A DNA stretch of 64,000 bases, taken from assembly GCA_019055375.1 (NCBI GenBank), contig JAHQIW010005410.1, positions 1 to 64,000 of the forward strand. Direction: 5' to 3'. The number at the start of each line of letters is the position of its first letter. The first letter of the stretch is position 1. This DNA is from Parelaphostrongylus tenuis (taxonomy: Eukaryota > Nematoda > Chromadorea > Rhabditida > Metastrongylidae). Shown here piece after piece: positions 11,760 through 24,534 of the stretch. A program made the translations under genes and the position numbers. Under the pieces are notes generated by a model. It was not told the origin of the DNA. It did no database searches and worked only from the letters and a program-made list of their open reading frames with translations.

Positions 11760-13795
11760 AAGCTGCAGTAGAGTTGAATATGCGACACAAGTCAAACGTT
11801 GGTGAAGGCAAGAGGAGAAAATGCTCTGCCAGCTTCGGTGGTACAGATATGGCCGCGAATATTAATGTGATTCAAGGATATGGGCCACGGATCTCCCTGT
11901 TTGAGGGATCCCGCCCGGTTAGTCGCGGGGGCACGTGGCGTACCCCCAATAGGGGGATAGGGGAATAAATGCAAACCAAAAGAGACCGTGTGCTTCCCAG
12001 AAACGCAGGTGGATTCAAGGGATGAGCTCCCTGCTTGTGCAGCGCCGACTTGACAAAATATATTTCGACGAGTCAAGTCGGCCAAAAGCTTGCAATCAAA
12101 CGACTGGGAAGTACATAGGAGGCGGTTAGGATTCCCTCCAAAAAATAGGCTCCTCCAGCTCCTCCGAGAGAGACTGGCAAGTTATTTGAGAGTACCCAGC
12201 CCCACGTTTAGAGCCCAGCAAGCTATAAGTTGTGTATCAAATTGCTCAAAACAGTAACAAGCATGGGCTTCATTCCTCTGACCATGAAAAAGCACCTGGT
12301 ACGGCAGCGCCAGCTATGACGAGTACGGAGAGGCTCCTAAAGTCTCAGCTCCAAACTAGGCTGCCAAGATCGGAAGGGACTGAAATGATCTGTATCTTCA
12401 ATGCAGGAACACTTGTTCATGAATCCGCTATAGAACATCTATTGAATCAAGCAAGAAAGTCACTGTAAAACGTCATTGACCTAGCCGAGACGGAAAAAAC
12501 GCCATCCTTTTCACGCTGTTTTATGACGCCGGAGAAGAACTGTTTCTTAGGGCATACGATGATAGAGGTATCAGTAGCGTTGGCGTCTTCGTCGAACCGA
12601 ATCAACTGTGAACATCGATACATTTAAGCAATTAACAGCCCGCATCTTATGATTACGTTTGGAACGATGTGGTTCAATGCCGGCTTTGACCAACTTCGTT
12701 GCTTATGCACCAACATCAAGCTATGACAAAGATGAAATTGAAGTGTTTAAATCCAATAGAAGGTAGCATAACAAAATAGGACACGTCTTAACATATCGAA
12801 GGCTTTACCTGACCGATGTCCCGCTGTTTCTAAGATCTACACGGTATCGAACCATCGCCTCCTTCGCGCAACGTTCCGTTTTGCGTGGAGATGAGAGAAT
12901 GCCCCTAAATTAAATTCAAGCAAGGAAGCCCCAGAACTACCATAAACTGGGATGTATTCATAATTAGTCGGCTCTTGGGAAGATGCCGTTATCGACAACA
13001 TCGACGAAGAATACGATCGGCTCGTTGAATATCTTCAAGTTAGCACTATGAACGCCGAGAGTCCTAAGGTATTGAAGAAATTTTCTCGTTTTCGCAGACA
13101 CTCGAGCTGTTACGTCAACGTGGAATCGCACGAGCTGCAGGCAACCGAAACTTAACGTCCGATCTTGCGAAACGCTGCAAAGAAGCGATAAAAGAAGTCC
13201 TCAGAGAGAGACGAGCAGCAGTTATGGCCGAAGCTGCAGAAGCTGGGAAGAGCATTCGAAAAGCCCAGCCAGACTTCGCCAATTATAGCACCAAGATGAT
13301 TGCACTCCAATGCCGTGACAGGGCACTTACAGCTTCCAGAAGGACTATGGAGAAAATCATCCACCAATACTACACGGATCTCTTCGCTAGCCATGTCCTC
13401 TTACCGTCATATAAATTAAAAGATGATGAATATGTCGTTCCACTGGTCCTCCTTTCCGAAATCCGACATGCTATATTATCGTTGAAGAACAGAACAACAT
13501 CCGTTCAGACAGGATTAGACCAGAACACCTGAAGAACCTACATCCAGTTCTCATCGACGCCCTGGTCTCGGTCTTCACTAGTTACCTGTCAGAATTCAAG
13601 GTTCCCATTCAATGGAAAACCAGCAAGACCGTGTTGTTTTTTTTTCAAAAAAGGAGATCTTCAGTACATAGGCAATTATCACCCGATCTGCCTGTTGTTT
13701 GTTGTCTATAAACTCTTTACTCGAGTCATCCTAAACAAAAATGACAGAACACTGGACGAAGCACTGTTATGCGAACAAGCAGGGCTCCGAAAACG
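11760..13795 (+). mobile_element. RTE-type retrotransposon, 3'-truncated (left arm)
   Basis: Start and coding part match the right-arm RTE. The apurinic-type endonuclease N-terminus is visible near 12,317-12,470 (TFNAGT-like start here degraded to IFNAGTLVHESAIEHLL). Near 13,224-13,530 comes the segment before the RT core (HQYYTDLFASHVLLPSYKL). About 160 bp of the endonuclease region are missing relative to the other copy, near 12,765. The copy stops near 13,795, inside the reverse transcriptase, at the inner end of the inverted duplication. Stops and frameshifts make it inactive. 11,760-12,230 is probably its 5' region. Confidence 0.75.
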
Positions 13796-13956
13796 ATTAC
13801 ACCAAATTATTTATTGTCACCTTCTAAAACGTTAAGCGAACATTAGAATAAGACAACGTGGGAATAAAAAGCAATATTGCACCAACTTCATTTGCTTCTC
13901 CATAACGGAGAAAACCCTCTAATCATCCTCACTTTAAGAAAACCATGGTTACTTAC

Positions 13957-14068
13957 ATTTGTCCGTACGCTCAGCACTTTCGTGATCGCCCGAGATGGCA
14001 TCCATCGTGATATCTGGTGAGGCGCATTCACCATCCTCTTCCCGTATCGTATATTTTACCGCATTCGC
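13957..14068 (-). CDS. Isolated host exon next to the duplication breakpoint
   Basis: On the minus strand 14,068-13,957 is open, with an acceptor (CTTTGAAG) and a clear donor (AAAT then GTAAGT). It encodes ANAVKYTIREEDGECASPD followed by TMDAISGDHESAERTDK, an acidic, soluble-looking segment of about 37 residues. Just 160 bp further on, the sequence enters the left arm, so the downstream part of this gene may have been cut off by the rearrangement. No family is recognised. Confidence 0.4.
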
Positions 14069-14679
14069 CTTCAAAGAAACAATGTTAATCCTATTCACAC
14101 AGGGCAATAGAGGAAGTTGAAAGAAGCAAGAGCATCAAGGAAAATCTGAAAGCATTGAGAGGTATGAAAAGCCTTTGACATAAGACGAAAGTTGAACCTA
14201 CGTTTGGGCCAAATCCCAGGGAGCGTCTTACCACTATACTACTACTGCCACCGCTCTGCTACCACTCTTTCTTCAATATATCTGATCGTTGGAGAAATCT
14301 GTCGAAGGTTTGTTGCTGACAGCTACGTTACATACATCGAAGATAGTGGGGGCGGACGGCGACATCGATAGTGAGGTGGCAACGCGGACCGCTAGAACAG
14401 GTGAAACGCAGGTCAACAATGAGGGCACGCCACACCTGGAGGCACGCCAACTTTGGAGGAGCTCCAAGTTATGACGATTGCACCGCTGCGCGGCAGCGCG
14501 AGACACCGCGCGTCTGAGAGAAGACTGCCGAGTGGTTAAGTGAACGTGTAGAGAAAGTATTGTGGTATCTTGGCCCTACGTTTAATTTGGAGTTCCTGTC
14601 AGAGTGGTGTAAGACTTCTTAACTAGATAGCAAAAATTGCAGTTACATGTGTAACGCATCAGTACCAACTCACATTTTG

Positions 14680-15730
14680 ATGAAAAGCCATCTTAAAGTC
14701 CTAATTGTACAATCAAACAGTCGAAGCATTCTGAGTATGGATTTAAATTTTATCTGTGCTCCTACACCGCTCTAAGAAGGATTTTCTAGGAAAAAGGCAT
14801 ATATCAAAGTCTATGAGATCCAGGCTATCGAATGATCATTACCTCTCATTACAACATTAAGGCAAAATGCGAGTCAATTCCCGTCTGAGATCGTACTCCG
14901 CTTTCACAAGAAACATACTATATTCCCGTCGGACTTTGGTGACTGAATCCCTTTCGGAATCCTGCTTGCGCAACTGGGCGTGTCTCATCCAAGCCCTTCA
15001 ATATGCGCAAGAGGATCACTTCGTGAAAAGCTTACAGAGTGCATTCTACGAGGATATTGGACGGTAGTTACGAAGATTTCCTCTGCCACTCTTTGTGGCT
15101 TGACTGACTGTGCGAAATATCTTTTACTGGTCAGGGATTTTTTTTTACCACAGGTATAATGCCATAATGTCTTGCGAGGAGTATATGTAGATTAAGGCCA
15201 CAGCCCTAAGAGAATTGGCTGTGATGTTGACAGGTCCTGGAGCTGTGCCTCTCTTCATGTTTTCAATCGCATCTTGAACTCAGAGGCTAGAATCACTTTC
15301 TCACCAGTGGACTTTCAAGGTCCAAGACGGGGGTGTGGAACGGAGAATTCGTATAGAACACCTCCGTTATCAAATCCATATCATGGTAAGATATAGCAAT
15401 GATCCTATTTCATTCATTAAGGCGGATAGCAGAAGATAATAGTTGCACATATCACTACGGTAATCCATCAACGTTAGACCGTTTTTGTGCTGCTCCTGGT
15501 AATTTTTTTACCTGTCTCGATTCAAATTCTTCTGCAAAGACTCTTCTGCAAAGACTTATACATCTGACATTTATTATCAGGCTAGTTAGATGTGCTGCAG
15601 TAAGATCGAGCTTCTGCGCGCTCTGTTTTTCATGCAACTCCTTTGGGACAGTGAAGATGCTCTCTGAACTTTTCCTCTCGAAAGCTAATAGTTGTTCGGC
15701 TTAGACTTCAAACTTTCAAACTGACCAAAA
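14680..15730 (-). mobile_element. RTE-type relic, minus copy of a second family
   Basis: This stretch is an inverted, shortened copy of 30,560-31,760. Shared landmarks are the region around 15,240-15,400 (matching 30,830-31,030), the MHEKQSAQKLDL-type segment near 15,600, and the distal part near 14,700-14,890 (matching 31,530-31,750). The RT middle is partly deleted. Many stops. Confidence 0.6.
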
Positions 15731-16587
15731 AGCGACTCGAAAAAAGAAACGAGATTTACACTCAAAAAGCACACCTTATTTAGTCGCTGGTTGCGTTGAG
15801 TACTCCATGACAACGTACATTGTAAACAGAAGTCTCACTTTGAGGTAGAGAGTCTATAAGAAAATTTCTACAATTATATGTTTTGTCAAAGACTGAAATG
15901 ACATTGCTATTGACGTTACTGCTGTTGGATGATGATGACTGTGATGACGATTTGGGAGCACTTTGGGGCCGAATTCATGGGTACTAAGTAAAGCATTGTT
16001 AGAACAATGGCAGAGAATCAATTACAAAATTTGTAGTGAACTGCATGATTCCTAGTAAAAGTGGGCGGGTCACTCAAGTACTTGAATGAAGATGTAATTG
16101 TTTAGATAAGTGCTAATTTATATGTTCGTTCATCTTCAAGGTATCTTCTAGATGTTGTGAGCTGATACCGATTGATGAATATGATTGGGTATACTTCCAC
16201 CGTTCAAGTACACTATTGAAATATCTTGCCTAGCAGTACTAAGAGAAAACATCCGTTAATTAGTGAAATTGCTTTGCGCTATATTATACACTGTTGCCAG
16301 ATCAGAGACCATCTTACTGCTGATCAACTGCTTGTAACTTCTGTAGGTGGGCTATACTATCTCCAGACATAGCTACATAGGGAGTTTTCCAAGTGACAAG
16401 AGACACTTCGTCTGTAGTTGTTACCAGGATACTCTAAGTTACAGAAAAATCCAATACATTGGATGTTGTCGCTTTTTAGCGAAATAAAAATCAATGCAAA
16501 GAGAATTTGTCGGCGAAGAAAAGGCACTGTCATAACGATGTATTACAGCTGTAGTAATGATGGAAATAACAGTGGCTATGTGTTATC

Positions 16588-16850
16588 ATGGACGCCGTGG
16601 CCGAGTGGTTGTGATGGTGGTCACCTCGCACCTGCAGCCCAGCTCCACCCCTACTTTTGTCCGCAGTCAGCAATAACTTCCTATGGATAGCCACAGCAAG
16701 ACTATCCGCGAGATTGTAAGGAGACTCGCTCAACCAGTATTCTACGCCGTTCAAGAAGATGACGAAAAACAAATTGAATGAAGGAAGTACTGGGATCCGC
16801 CCAGTGAAAAAACTGTGTGACAGACCAAAAAGAGCTAAAGTGCTAAAAAT
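16588..16850 (+). repeat. SINE-1 copy
   Basis: It begins GACGCCGTGGCCGAGTGG and carries all SINE-1 landmarks: CCACAGCAAGACTATC, GGCTCGCTCAACCAGTATT-like sequence, and GATGACGAAAAAC. It is a tRNA-derived SINE of roughly 250 bp. A 90-codon frame covering it is chance. Confidence 0.75.
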
Positions 16851-17169
16851 CGGGTATCCAGCTTGGTGACTTGACATATATGGTAAGGATGTGATAAGGG
16901 TACTTATAAGTAAGCAATATTACTTACACGTGCGTTGAGTTTCATTTTCATACCGACATCGAAAGTAATTTTGTAATTTCAATCGAAACAGTTTTTTGAA
17001 GGTAGAGGGATAGAATGCGCATGAGGAACATCGACAAAGCTTTTGCTGAATATCGATGCTCATAGTCTGTCACCACATATAATAACGAGTTGTCCAAAGG
17101 TTTCTTTGACATGATTTTGTCCACTCAGTTTACCTTATACCTCAAATAGGATTATCGCTGAAAAGCGGT

Positions 17170-17400
17170 AGTGTTTTGGAGATTGTTCCAGTAACACTTA
17201 AACACAACCGTAGCACCACTGCTCGCCATTTAGGTATAATGAGACACCCTATAATGATGTCTACGCGAACACCTCATATATTTCATGTTCGGAAGATTAT
17301 GCCCTTGATTTTGTGGGATCGGCAGAACATAGTGATTTGGGAAGTACTCGACAACAAGCGGACAATCAGTGCCTACGCCCATAGGAAACAAGTCTGAGAG
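17170..17400 (+). mobile_element. Mariner transposase middle fragment
   Basis: The plus frame contains LILWDRQNIVIWEVLDNKRT, matching the mariner catalytic-domain pattern WW(D)..G.I.(W/Y)E(L)L..(G)(Q)T. The neighbouring catalytic motifs are not readable and stops surround it. Old fragment. Confidence 0.5.
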
Positions 17401-18949
17401 TTCGCCGCAGCGGTGCGAAAGAAGCGTGTGAAACGACTCAGTGTTGTCCTACTCCAACATAGCACTTCAGTCTAGATTGTGTTCGACTCGCCACATTTCG
17501 AAGAAGCTGATCTGCACAGTGACACATCCACCGCATAGTCTTGATAATGCTTGATCGGACTGCCATTTCTTCAATGCTCTGAATCAGGAGCTGAGCGAGA
17601 AGAAATCTAAAAACTACAACCATTCCAGAAGTAACCTCACTGACTTCTTTGACACCCGGCCTCATTCTTTGTATGAGGAGGTGATTCAATCTCTGCTCAG
17701 TAAATAGTTCCATATTATTGATCGTAATAGTGACTATGATGCTCAATTAACTTCTCATCAAGTAACGCCTCATAAACAAATGTCGTGATGGGAGAAAGAA
17801 ACTATGAGGCAGCTCAATACATACTATTAAAATTCAACATTTTTGGAGCCATGAATCTCAAATGCAATCATCGGCATAAGTCGCTGCCGAAGGGTTGAAC
17901 ACTTAGCAAACTAAGAGCACCGTGCATAGTAAAAGATTAGCCATCAATGGAGATAAAAATGAACTTTTGTTAGAGAGAAGCAATCAAAAAGATTACTATC
18001 AACAGCAACACCAATTCAATGATTTGTCGCCAAAATTTGCTTTGACAAACACTGTATGACACATTTGGCCGTTGCGTACGACTACGAAATTTTCATGACG
18101 GACTATCAGTTAACCTCGGCATTAGATCGTGATGGCTGACGTTTTGACTTTGTCGCCTTCTTCAGAGCTTGAAAGAGTCAAATTGATATGCAACATACTC
18201 AGTCAAGCACACTTATAACCAAAGCAGAACAGCTTACGTAGTTTTTGTTGTTGATTAATGGCCTCTGAGATGTTCTGTGGACCAACCGCTCACAGTCTTG
18301 CATGGGGAGGATTGTGTGTAAGGGGCGGGGTCACGTGATTCAGATCAAAAAATCGATCTGAGAAATGATGCGAGGTTACGCGTGATGGAAAGACATAGTC
18401 TTTGCGGTTAATCTTGGGACATTTGGCGGGGATGCGAAGCGCTTAGAGTGTTTCTCGCGTTTAGGTGTTTTGTTCTCGTGTGAGGATGGGGATTTTGACT
18501 TCAAAACCATTCTTGATGTGTATCTATATTAATGCGCCTCTAATGGAGTTTTCAAGACATTCAATCAATGAGCTGAGAGATCAAATAATCGAGCTGTGAA
18601 AAGAAAAAAGAGATACGGCTCAAATTTCTAAAAGATCCAGGTTGCAGAAAGATGAGATAATGATTGTGCGTACAGAATGGATATGCCCACCACTCCATCT
18701 TTCGTTTGAAGAATAAAAATACATCCAGTTTTTTTTCTACATCAAATGTACTAACGAATCCCCACTTTAAATCTACTGCAGCAAATTTCATAAGAATTTG
18801 AAACACGTTGAATATTATGTAGTTCAATATGAAACATCGAACTTTCAAGCATATCTTGAGCATATGATTTGTGAAATTTCTAAGCAATCAGATTGTGATT
18901 GGTAGAAGTGAGAGTAATAAACATAAGTTCTCAGCATTTTTTTGCTTAT

Positions 18950-19490
18950 ACCGCTTTTCCTCAGTGTTATGATGTTCTGAATGAAAAGGGTAAAACGCGG
19001 CTTTAACTTCCGGCCGAAATCGATTTTTTTCGTGTCACTCAGTTCTCTTAGGTGTGTACATGGAAGAACATATCACTGAGGAGACGCAGTAATATTACAC
19101 AATGGCTGTCAGCTTGACTGGGGTTAATGCGATATGTGTTTATTCGACCAAACCTTTTAAGGTGGACTGGTGATAGCTATAGGAGATCTCGAAGAAAAAA
19201 ATGGTGGCAAAGCGGCGGCCTTGGTGATATAGTGGAAGCACAGTCAGGTATGGCCGAAATGGATTCAACTCTCGATTGAGCCAAGTTTTTGCTCAACATC
19301 AAACATTCAAGCAGGCAAATACTTGTAATCAACAAAAAGTCTTTTTATTCACAGCTTTATTGAGGTGGTAGGATATTACAAATATGTCCAATGATGTTGA
19401 GTGATGTGCAAAACCTTGCAAAATGCACGTTCGATTCCCGTTTGAAGTCAAAGTTTCACACATCACTCAACATCGTTGTTATAGAGATGG
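18950..19490 (+). repeat. Cluster of tRNA-like/MITE-like repeats
   Basis: Three pieces are seen. 18,960-19,075 carries the GTGTCACTCAGTTCTCTTAGG edge shared with 22,335-22,375. 19,140-19,300 carries a CGACCAAACCT...GGTGGACTGG unit shared with 22,195. 19,385-19,480 is a short element bounded by inverted repeats (ATGTTGAGTGATGTGCAAAA and its complement) around a B-box-like GTTCGATTCCC. No proteins. Confidence 0.5.
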
Positions 19491-19890
19491 TCCTAAATCC
19501 AATATAACAGAGATTGTATCCTATTTCTTACTTCTAACTGAACCATTCCAATACCACTGCAGAAATGTGTCGCAGTGCAACACTTAATCGCAACGGAGAG
19601 TGTTCAAAAACATGTGTGAGGTCACGATGCCGGTAAATTTGGTTTCATGGGAAGTACATTTCGAGGTTAGTAAATCGCAGCTTTTTACATGAGAAAAATC
19701 AGAAAAGACTGCGCAGCTTTCATATGTTTCGACAACGAAATACCTCTGAAGTAATAGTTTGAGGAGAAAGCTCCCGAAATTTGCCCATAACTTTGACATG
19801 TTCGCATGTTTTATATGCGATTTTCACATGGTTTGAAAGTTCGTTTTCTTGCGCATAGATTGATATATAACTCTTCTATACTGCCGCAAA

Positions 19891-20436
19891 ATGGAACTAA
19901 ACCGCGCACAGAAACCTTTGATGCTTCACGAGTACAAAGTGGGCACAAATGCCGCTGAAACTGTTCGTCGAATCAATGAGGCATGGGGCCATGATGATTG
20001 CCTTTTGGTGCTTTGCTGGCGTCATCCACTAGGAGCTTCTTGGCAAGGGACAGAAGATGACAGCCAACGTCTACTGCCAGATCCTCGACCGAGTCAATCA
20101 GAAGTGCGTAACCGTCAGATGCCGTTCATTCTTCCTCACGATAACGCAAAAGTCCATACAGCAAAGGTCACGAAGAAGCAACTGGAAGGCTTTGGAAGGG
20201 AGGTTCTGCCGCATCCACCATACTCGCCAGACCTGGCACCGAGTGATTACCACCTCTTCCGGTCAATGGAACACTTTCTGCGAGACCAGAAGTTCAATAA
20301 CACGGGAGAGGTTGAGGAAACTCTTCGAAATTTCTTCAACTCCAACGACAGTGTTCTCTACCGCCGCGGGATCTTCATGTTGCCAGATTTGTGGCTGAAC
20401 GTTATCGACTCAGAAGGAGACTACTTTGACTATTAA
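19891..20436 (+). mobile_element. Internally deleted mariner transposase (bandit-like)
   Basis: The 181-codon frame begins with the first helix-turn-helix of a mariner transposase (MLHEYKVGTNAAETVRRI). It then loses most of the linker and the first catalytic Asp region, and resumes with HDNAKVHTAKV (second Asp), the third catalytic block SPDLAPSDYHLF (mariner D34D type), and the C-terminus ending GDYFDY. Between about 20,010 and 20,105 the frame is not the ancestral one. The ancestral reading there (MTANVYCQILDRVNQK) is in another frame, so two frame changes cancel out. It lacks the full catalytic triad and cannot be active. The sequence type resembles hookworm bandit-like mariners. Confidence 0.85.
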
Positions 20437-20679
20437 ATTGTCTTTTGTTCGAATTTTATTGATGCATAAATAAAGTTTTCATAAGCAAATTCTGGAAACT
20501 TTCTCCTCAACCCATTAATGGAATTTTCAAACCAGAGCATTGAGACCAAACTAATGCTACAGCATAATATACGATGTTCGGAATAGGAGCATGCAGATGT
20601 TTGGAATAGGAGCACGCTTTTTTTTTGAAGTGTACGTCCCAGTACTTCTAGCATTTAATTCGTGTTTCGTCTTGTTGAA

Positions 20680-20880
20680 CGTCGTGGAATACCGTTTGAG
20701 CGAGTCTCCTTAGAATGTTAAAAAAATAGCCCGGCTGTGGCGCTCCACAAGGCCTGTTGCTGACTGCCAGGAAGGAAAGGAGAGGGTGAGGTGGGCAGGA
20801 GGGGGCAGGAGGGGGAGGGGGTGGAGCTCAGCTACACGCTCCGCGACGAGCATCACAACCACTCGACCACGGAGCGCACA
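20680..20880 (-). repeat. SINE-1 copy with G-rich insert
   Basis: On the minus strand it starts near 20,880 with a CCGTGGTCGAGTGGTTGTGATG head and ends near 20,680 with the GAGACTCGCTCAAACGG landmark. A G-rich run (GGGCAGGAGGGGGCAGG and more, 20,768-20,825 plus strand) interrupts the body. Confidence 0.7.
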
Positions 20881-20899
20881 GAGACTGTAAATTTTTTTC

Positions 20900-22180
20900 T
20901 ATTCGTTAATGAAGCCTATGGTGTGGAATTTTCTTCAATTCTGAGTCACAGATAGCTAGGGATTTGTAGAGGTATCAAGGTTAGACAAAAAAGTATAAGA
21001 TAAGACTTAGTAACACCTATTTGTGGTTCATTTCCGATTTCAATTACATGATTGAAAAAATGTGCTAGAAACACCTTCAAAGACACTATCAAAGGTTCAA
21101 GAGGTTTTCAAAGTCATAAATGAACCTTGAGGACTACTCATTTAACGAATATGAGAGCTTATATTGAAACAAAGGTGGCTCTGAGAATGAGCAAGACAAA
21201 AAATTACCTGTATGCCACCTTGGAGTGTAGTTCTATGAGAGTACCTTCTTGACAAGCGTCCACGAGGTTGTTGGCGATAAAATAAATTGAATACGGATCA
21301 GTAGAATAGCGACGGCCGATGTTTCGGCAATATCGCTTTCGTCAGGGCCTGAAAACATCAACTGGATGTGTAGTACACTAAGGCAAACACTCAGGGACTT
21401 TTCCGTTTGGTGGCACGCATTGCCAAGCCTATCCCTTTTGCTGGACAAGTATTCTCATAAAGCCTGTTAGCAATCACTTTAAAGCACAAATCTAGATGGC
21501 TCTGTACTTGTTCATTTTTTGAAAAGACTCAATTATAACGCTTCAGAAAAAGGAAAACATTCGTGTTTTTCACCACGCGCATATTTCTCACAGTGCAGAG
21601 CTCGTTCATAGCGTAAGATTTAGCGACTCCAGCGCTGTTCTTATTTTGTGGAAAAACCTTCTCTCTGCAGTGTAGCAGGGTAAATAAGATTAATCCAAAT
21701 ATGCGAGTAATCCGCTCTTTGGACGACTCACGGGATGCGGAGTGGGAAGGAGGTAAGGAGTTGCGCGATTATCGATTGATGGCGCCTATGCGGTGTGCGA
21801 CTTTTGTTATTTGGTAATTCTTTAGCTGCTCTATAAGAAACTCCACATTAAACGTCTGATTCTGATAGTAGAAGATTTTCTCTACACGTTCATGTGCTTT
21901 TTGTGCTTCCGCAACGAAGTAATGGTTTATTTGCGCTACCGATGTGAACACATCTTTATTTTGGATTTTATAGCGTTATAAAAGAGTTACTGAAAAAAAT
22001 GGGCACGTTGGACTCTAGCCAAAGATTCAAGCTTTCGAATGGTTACTAACATTCTTTGTGAAAAGTTTTCGCCCTGCGAAAGAGATACACTTAGAAAACT
22101 GTGCTATCAAAGGACAAGTACTAACGTTTATAACAAGAGAATTTAGTGGTGAGCAAAAACGCGAAAAACACTTCGTTAAG
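20900..22180. other. Unassigned; possible repeat remnant
   Basis: I see no gene with splice support. 21,290-21,365 holds a GCCGATGTTTCGGCAATATC motif and CGTCAGGGCCTGAAAAC, a pattern that recurs in animal interspersed repeats. A minus frame at 21,769-21,951 (AQINHYFVAEAQKAHERVEK) looks protein-like, but its acceptor is poor. Confidence 0.3.
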
Positions 22181-22189
22181 CGGAATCGC

Positions 22190-22380
22190 ATACCCGACCA
22201 AACCTGTCAAAGGTTGGTGGCTGATAGCTAACATTGAGATGTTGAAGAATGAGTGGTCGGGCAAGTGTGCCTCGGGGGTGCAGTGATAGAGCGCGCTTCC
22301 CCGGATAGGATAAAACGCGGGTTTGATTCCCATCTGAGGCCGCGTTTTTGCTCACCACTCAATTCTCTTAGGTATATAGA
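22190..22380 (+). repeat. tRNA-like repeat
   Basis: It has an A-box-like GGTGCAGTGATAGAGC and a B-box-like GGGTTTGATTCCC, spaced as in a tRNA, inside a unit with CTCACCACTCAATTCTCTTAGG at its end. It is related to 18,960-19,300. The A and B boxes are imperfect, so this is more likely a SINE than a tRNA gene. Confidence 0.5.
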
Positions 22381-23013
22381 AAACATCATAACAGTGCGAA
22401 ATGCGTTAAAATACCATTAATTTCGAGTTTATAACAAGAGCAAAAGCACTTGATACAAAGACTCTTGAATCGCGAAGTAAACAGATTCTTCTAAACACTC
22501 ACCGTTATATCTTTTTTGGTTCGCCCAGTTGTTTCGGGGACCAGCCGCACAGAGCCTTACATGAGCAGGAAGTGCGCCTGGCTAAGATCGAAATCAATCG
22601 ATGATAGATTTGCGATATAAGGCGTGATGACAAGTCACTAATCACTGTGGCTTGCTTTTGAGATAGTGCATCTTAATGATGAAATAAATGATTTTCTTTG
22701 AGTTTTAATCTTATTAAAATTTACATGAAAATCTTGAATGATCTGGAAAACATTTGACCCCAGGCAGGAGTTGAACAAGCGTTTCACCCATAGTGGAGTG
22801 GGGTTGGGGGGGAATAGGTATTCTTGAATGTATATTCACATAATCACACCGCTATCAAAAAGCAGCAAAGTAAAGATTCCATTAAAGATTTTAAGTCAGT
22901 AAACACATGTCTGCGCATTGAGAAACACGTAATCACTTGATCAGCGCCGAGACCAATAGAAAAATAGTCGGTCTTGAAAAATTGTAAGAGAATCGAAAAC
23001 CTTTCTTCCCTTC

Positions 23014-23280
23014 AGGGCGCAGCAACCGAGTGGTTGTGATGCTCGTCACGATGCGCACGAGCTAATAATCTTCGACCCCCTCAAAACTCTTCGCCAGTCG
23101 ACAACGACCCTTATGGAACGCCCCAGCCAAGCTATCTCCGAGATTGCAAGATGTGCTTAATTAGTGTACTGCGACGTTTAAGAAGAAGGCGATGCAATAA
23201 AATGAATGCTAACAGTAGTTGGATACGTACAAAGAATAAAACTGTGAAGATAGATTAATAAAGTGTCTAGAAGTATCCAA
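23014..23280 (+). repeat. SINE-1 copy
   Basis: It begins with GCGCAGCAACCGAGTGG, a degraded SINE-1 head, then CGACCCTTATGGAACGCC, AAGCTATCTCCGAGATTG and AAACTGTGAAGATAGATT at the tail. It is full length, with no coding potential. Confidence 0.75.
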
Positions 23281-24534
23281 ATCCTCAAAAAGCTGTCGAA
23301 ACGGCACACGTGAAATCAAAGGTCTTCATGGCCGTGATCAATACGAGAAAGTGAGCCGAATCCAAGAGCTAAAACTGGCGCAGTGCGTCATTTAAACAAA
23401 TAAAGCTTAGAGGTCTCTGTGTTGATCAATCCTTGAGAAATGCTTCACGCATTTGTTTTTGACTTCTTAGCTTTGTTTGAGGTGTCCGAATGCACATCTG
23501 GTCGTTACAGTAGCTCGCGGTAGTCTACTGATGTGCCAAGTTAGTGCCACTATCCTTCTAGACAAGCCTGATAGTAATTTACCAATCCTAAAGGGACGGA
23601 AAGCTTAGTGAAAATGAATCGCTGCATCAAGCCATCGCACTCAGCCTGATCGACCATGTGTGGAGCAGAGCACCCTTAACCGCTGCTCCACGCGTTCTTA
23701 TTTTATGATGTGAATATTGATACCGTGTGATGCAAAGAATTATTCATTTGGTCATGTTTTACATAATATGCACGTCTTTCGATTTTGCAGTGCGTGAAAA
23801 AACCTATTCTTTACAAGGAAATGAGAGGAAAAGAGTCATTACTTTACAAGACAAATAGCTACATAGAATGGATACGAAGGGACAATCCATAACACTAAGT
23901 TAGAATCGAGAGATAAGTCCCGTAACAAAAATATCGATGTGCCAGGCACGAACTACAAATACCGTTTATAATTACCCTTCATTACGAACGAAGTAGGTGC
24001 TGCTACCGAATATTGTCTATAGAGCAACCGTCTGAAAGACCGGGTAAAGATTGTGGAAATTACGCCCAACAGATTACGTTGAGATTTGGTCTAGAAAGGC
24101 TGCATACTGTTCTGACGGCAGAGACGGATACTGCATAAAATTAAGTACATTATTCCTTCTCTTTTGTGAGACATATGGTAACTACTACATAGGCAAGACT
24201 AATGAACACACTATGTCTCCATAAAAGATCACGTGGACTAATAGTCATAGAGTCCATCAGCCATTCCTTTAGCTACATGTAGAACTGGGAGGCATAGCAT
24301 CGACGACTCTGGGGCGTTAGATAAATCCTGGGGCACGAATCAAAGACGTCAGCGCTAAAATCTCTCGAGGCTTTTTGGACAAATTCTTAGAATCCTGGAA
24401 TGAACAAAAAGGGAGAGTGTCGGACCATCACCACTCATGTGGAATCTTAGCACTTCACTTCAGCACTTTATTGGTCCGTCATCACACTGGTTTTTTTACA
24501 CTGCGGATACCAGTAGGTATAACATTCAATTCGT

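Larger units (their letters stand above)
4653..13795 (+). repeat. Left arm of the large inverted duplication
   Basis: This arm is the reverse complement of 54,585-64,000. Matched landmarks include the ORF at 6610-6819 with 61,812-62,042, the frame at 11,774-11,968 with 56,516-56,710, and the RTE start at 12,317 with 56,167. Paired coordinates sum to about 68,652 at the outer end, 68,484 between 10 and 12.3 kb, and 68,370 near 13.3 kb, so each arm carries its own indels. By eye many stretches match at about 90-95 percent. The inner end, near 13,795, is inside an RTE reverse transcriptase. The outer end is undefined because the right arm leaves the window. Confidence 0.92.

Noticed and set aside
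11792..12085. 97-codon minus frame (right partner 56,399-56,692)
   Set aside because: It lies in the 5' region of the RTE, on the opposite strand to its ORF. The two copies are similar only because the whole arm is.
16530..16877. 115-codon minus frame
   Set aside because: It lies across a SINE-1 copy on the opposite strand.
18561..18887. 108-codon minus frame rich in Phe, Ile and Lys
   Set aside because: Composition fits AT-rich noise. No splice signals or domain.
22260..22345. tRNA gene
   Set aside because: A and B boxes are imperfect, acceptor-stem pairing was not seen, and the sequence recurs as part of a longer repeat.
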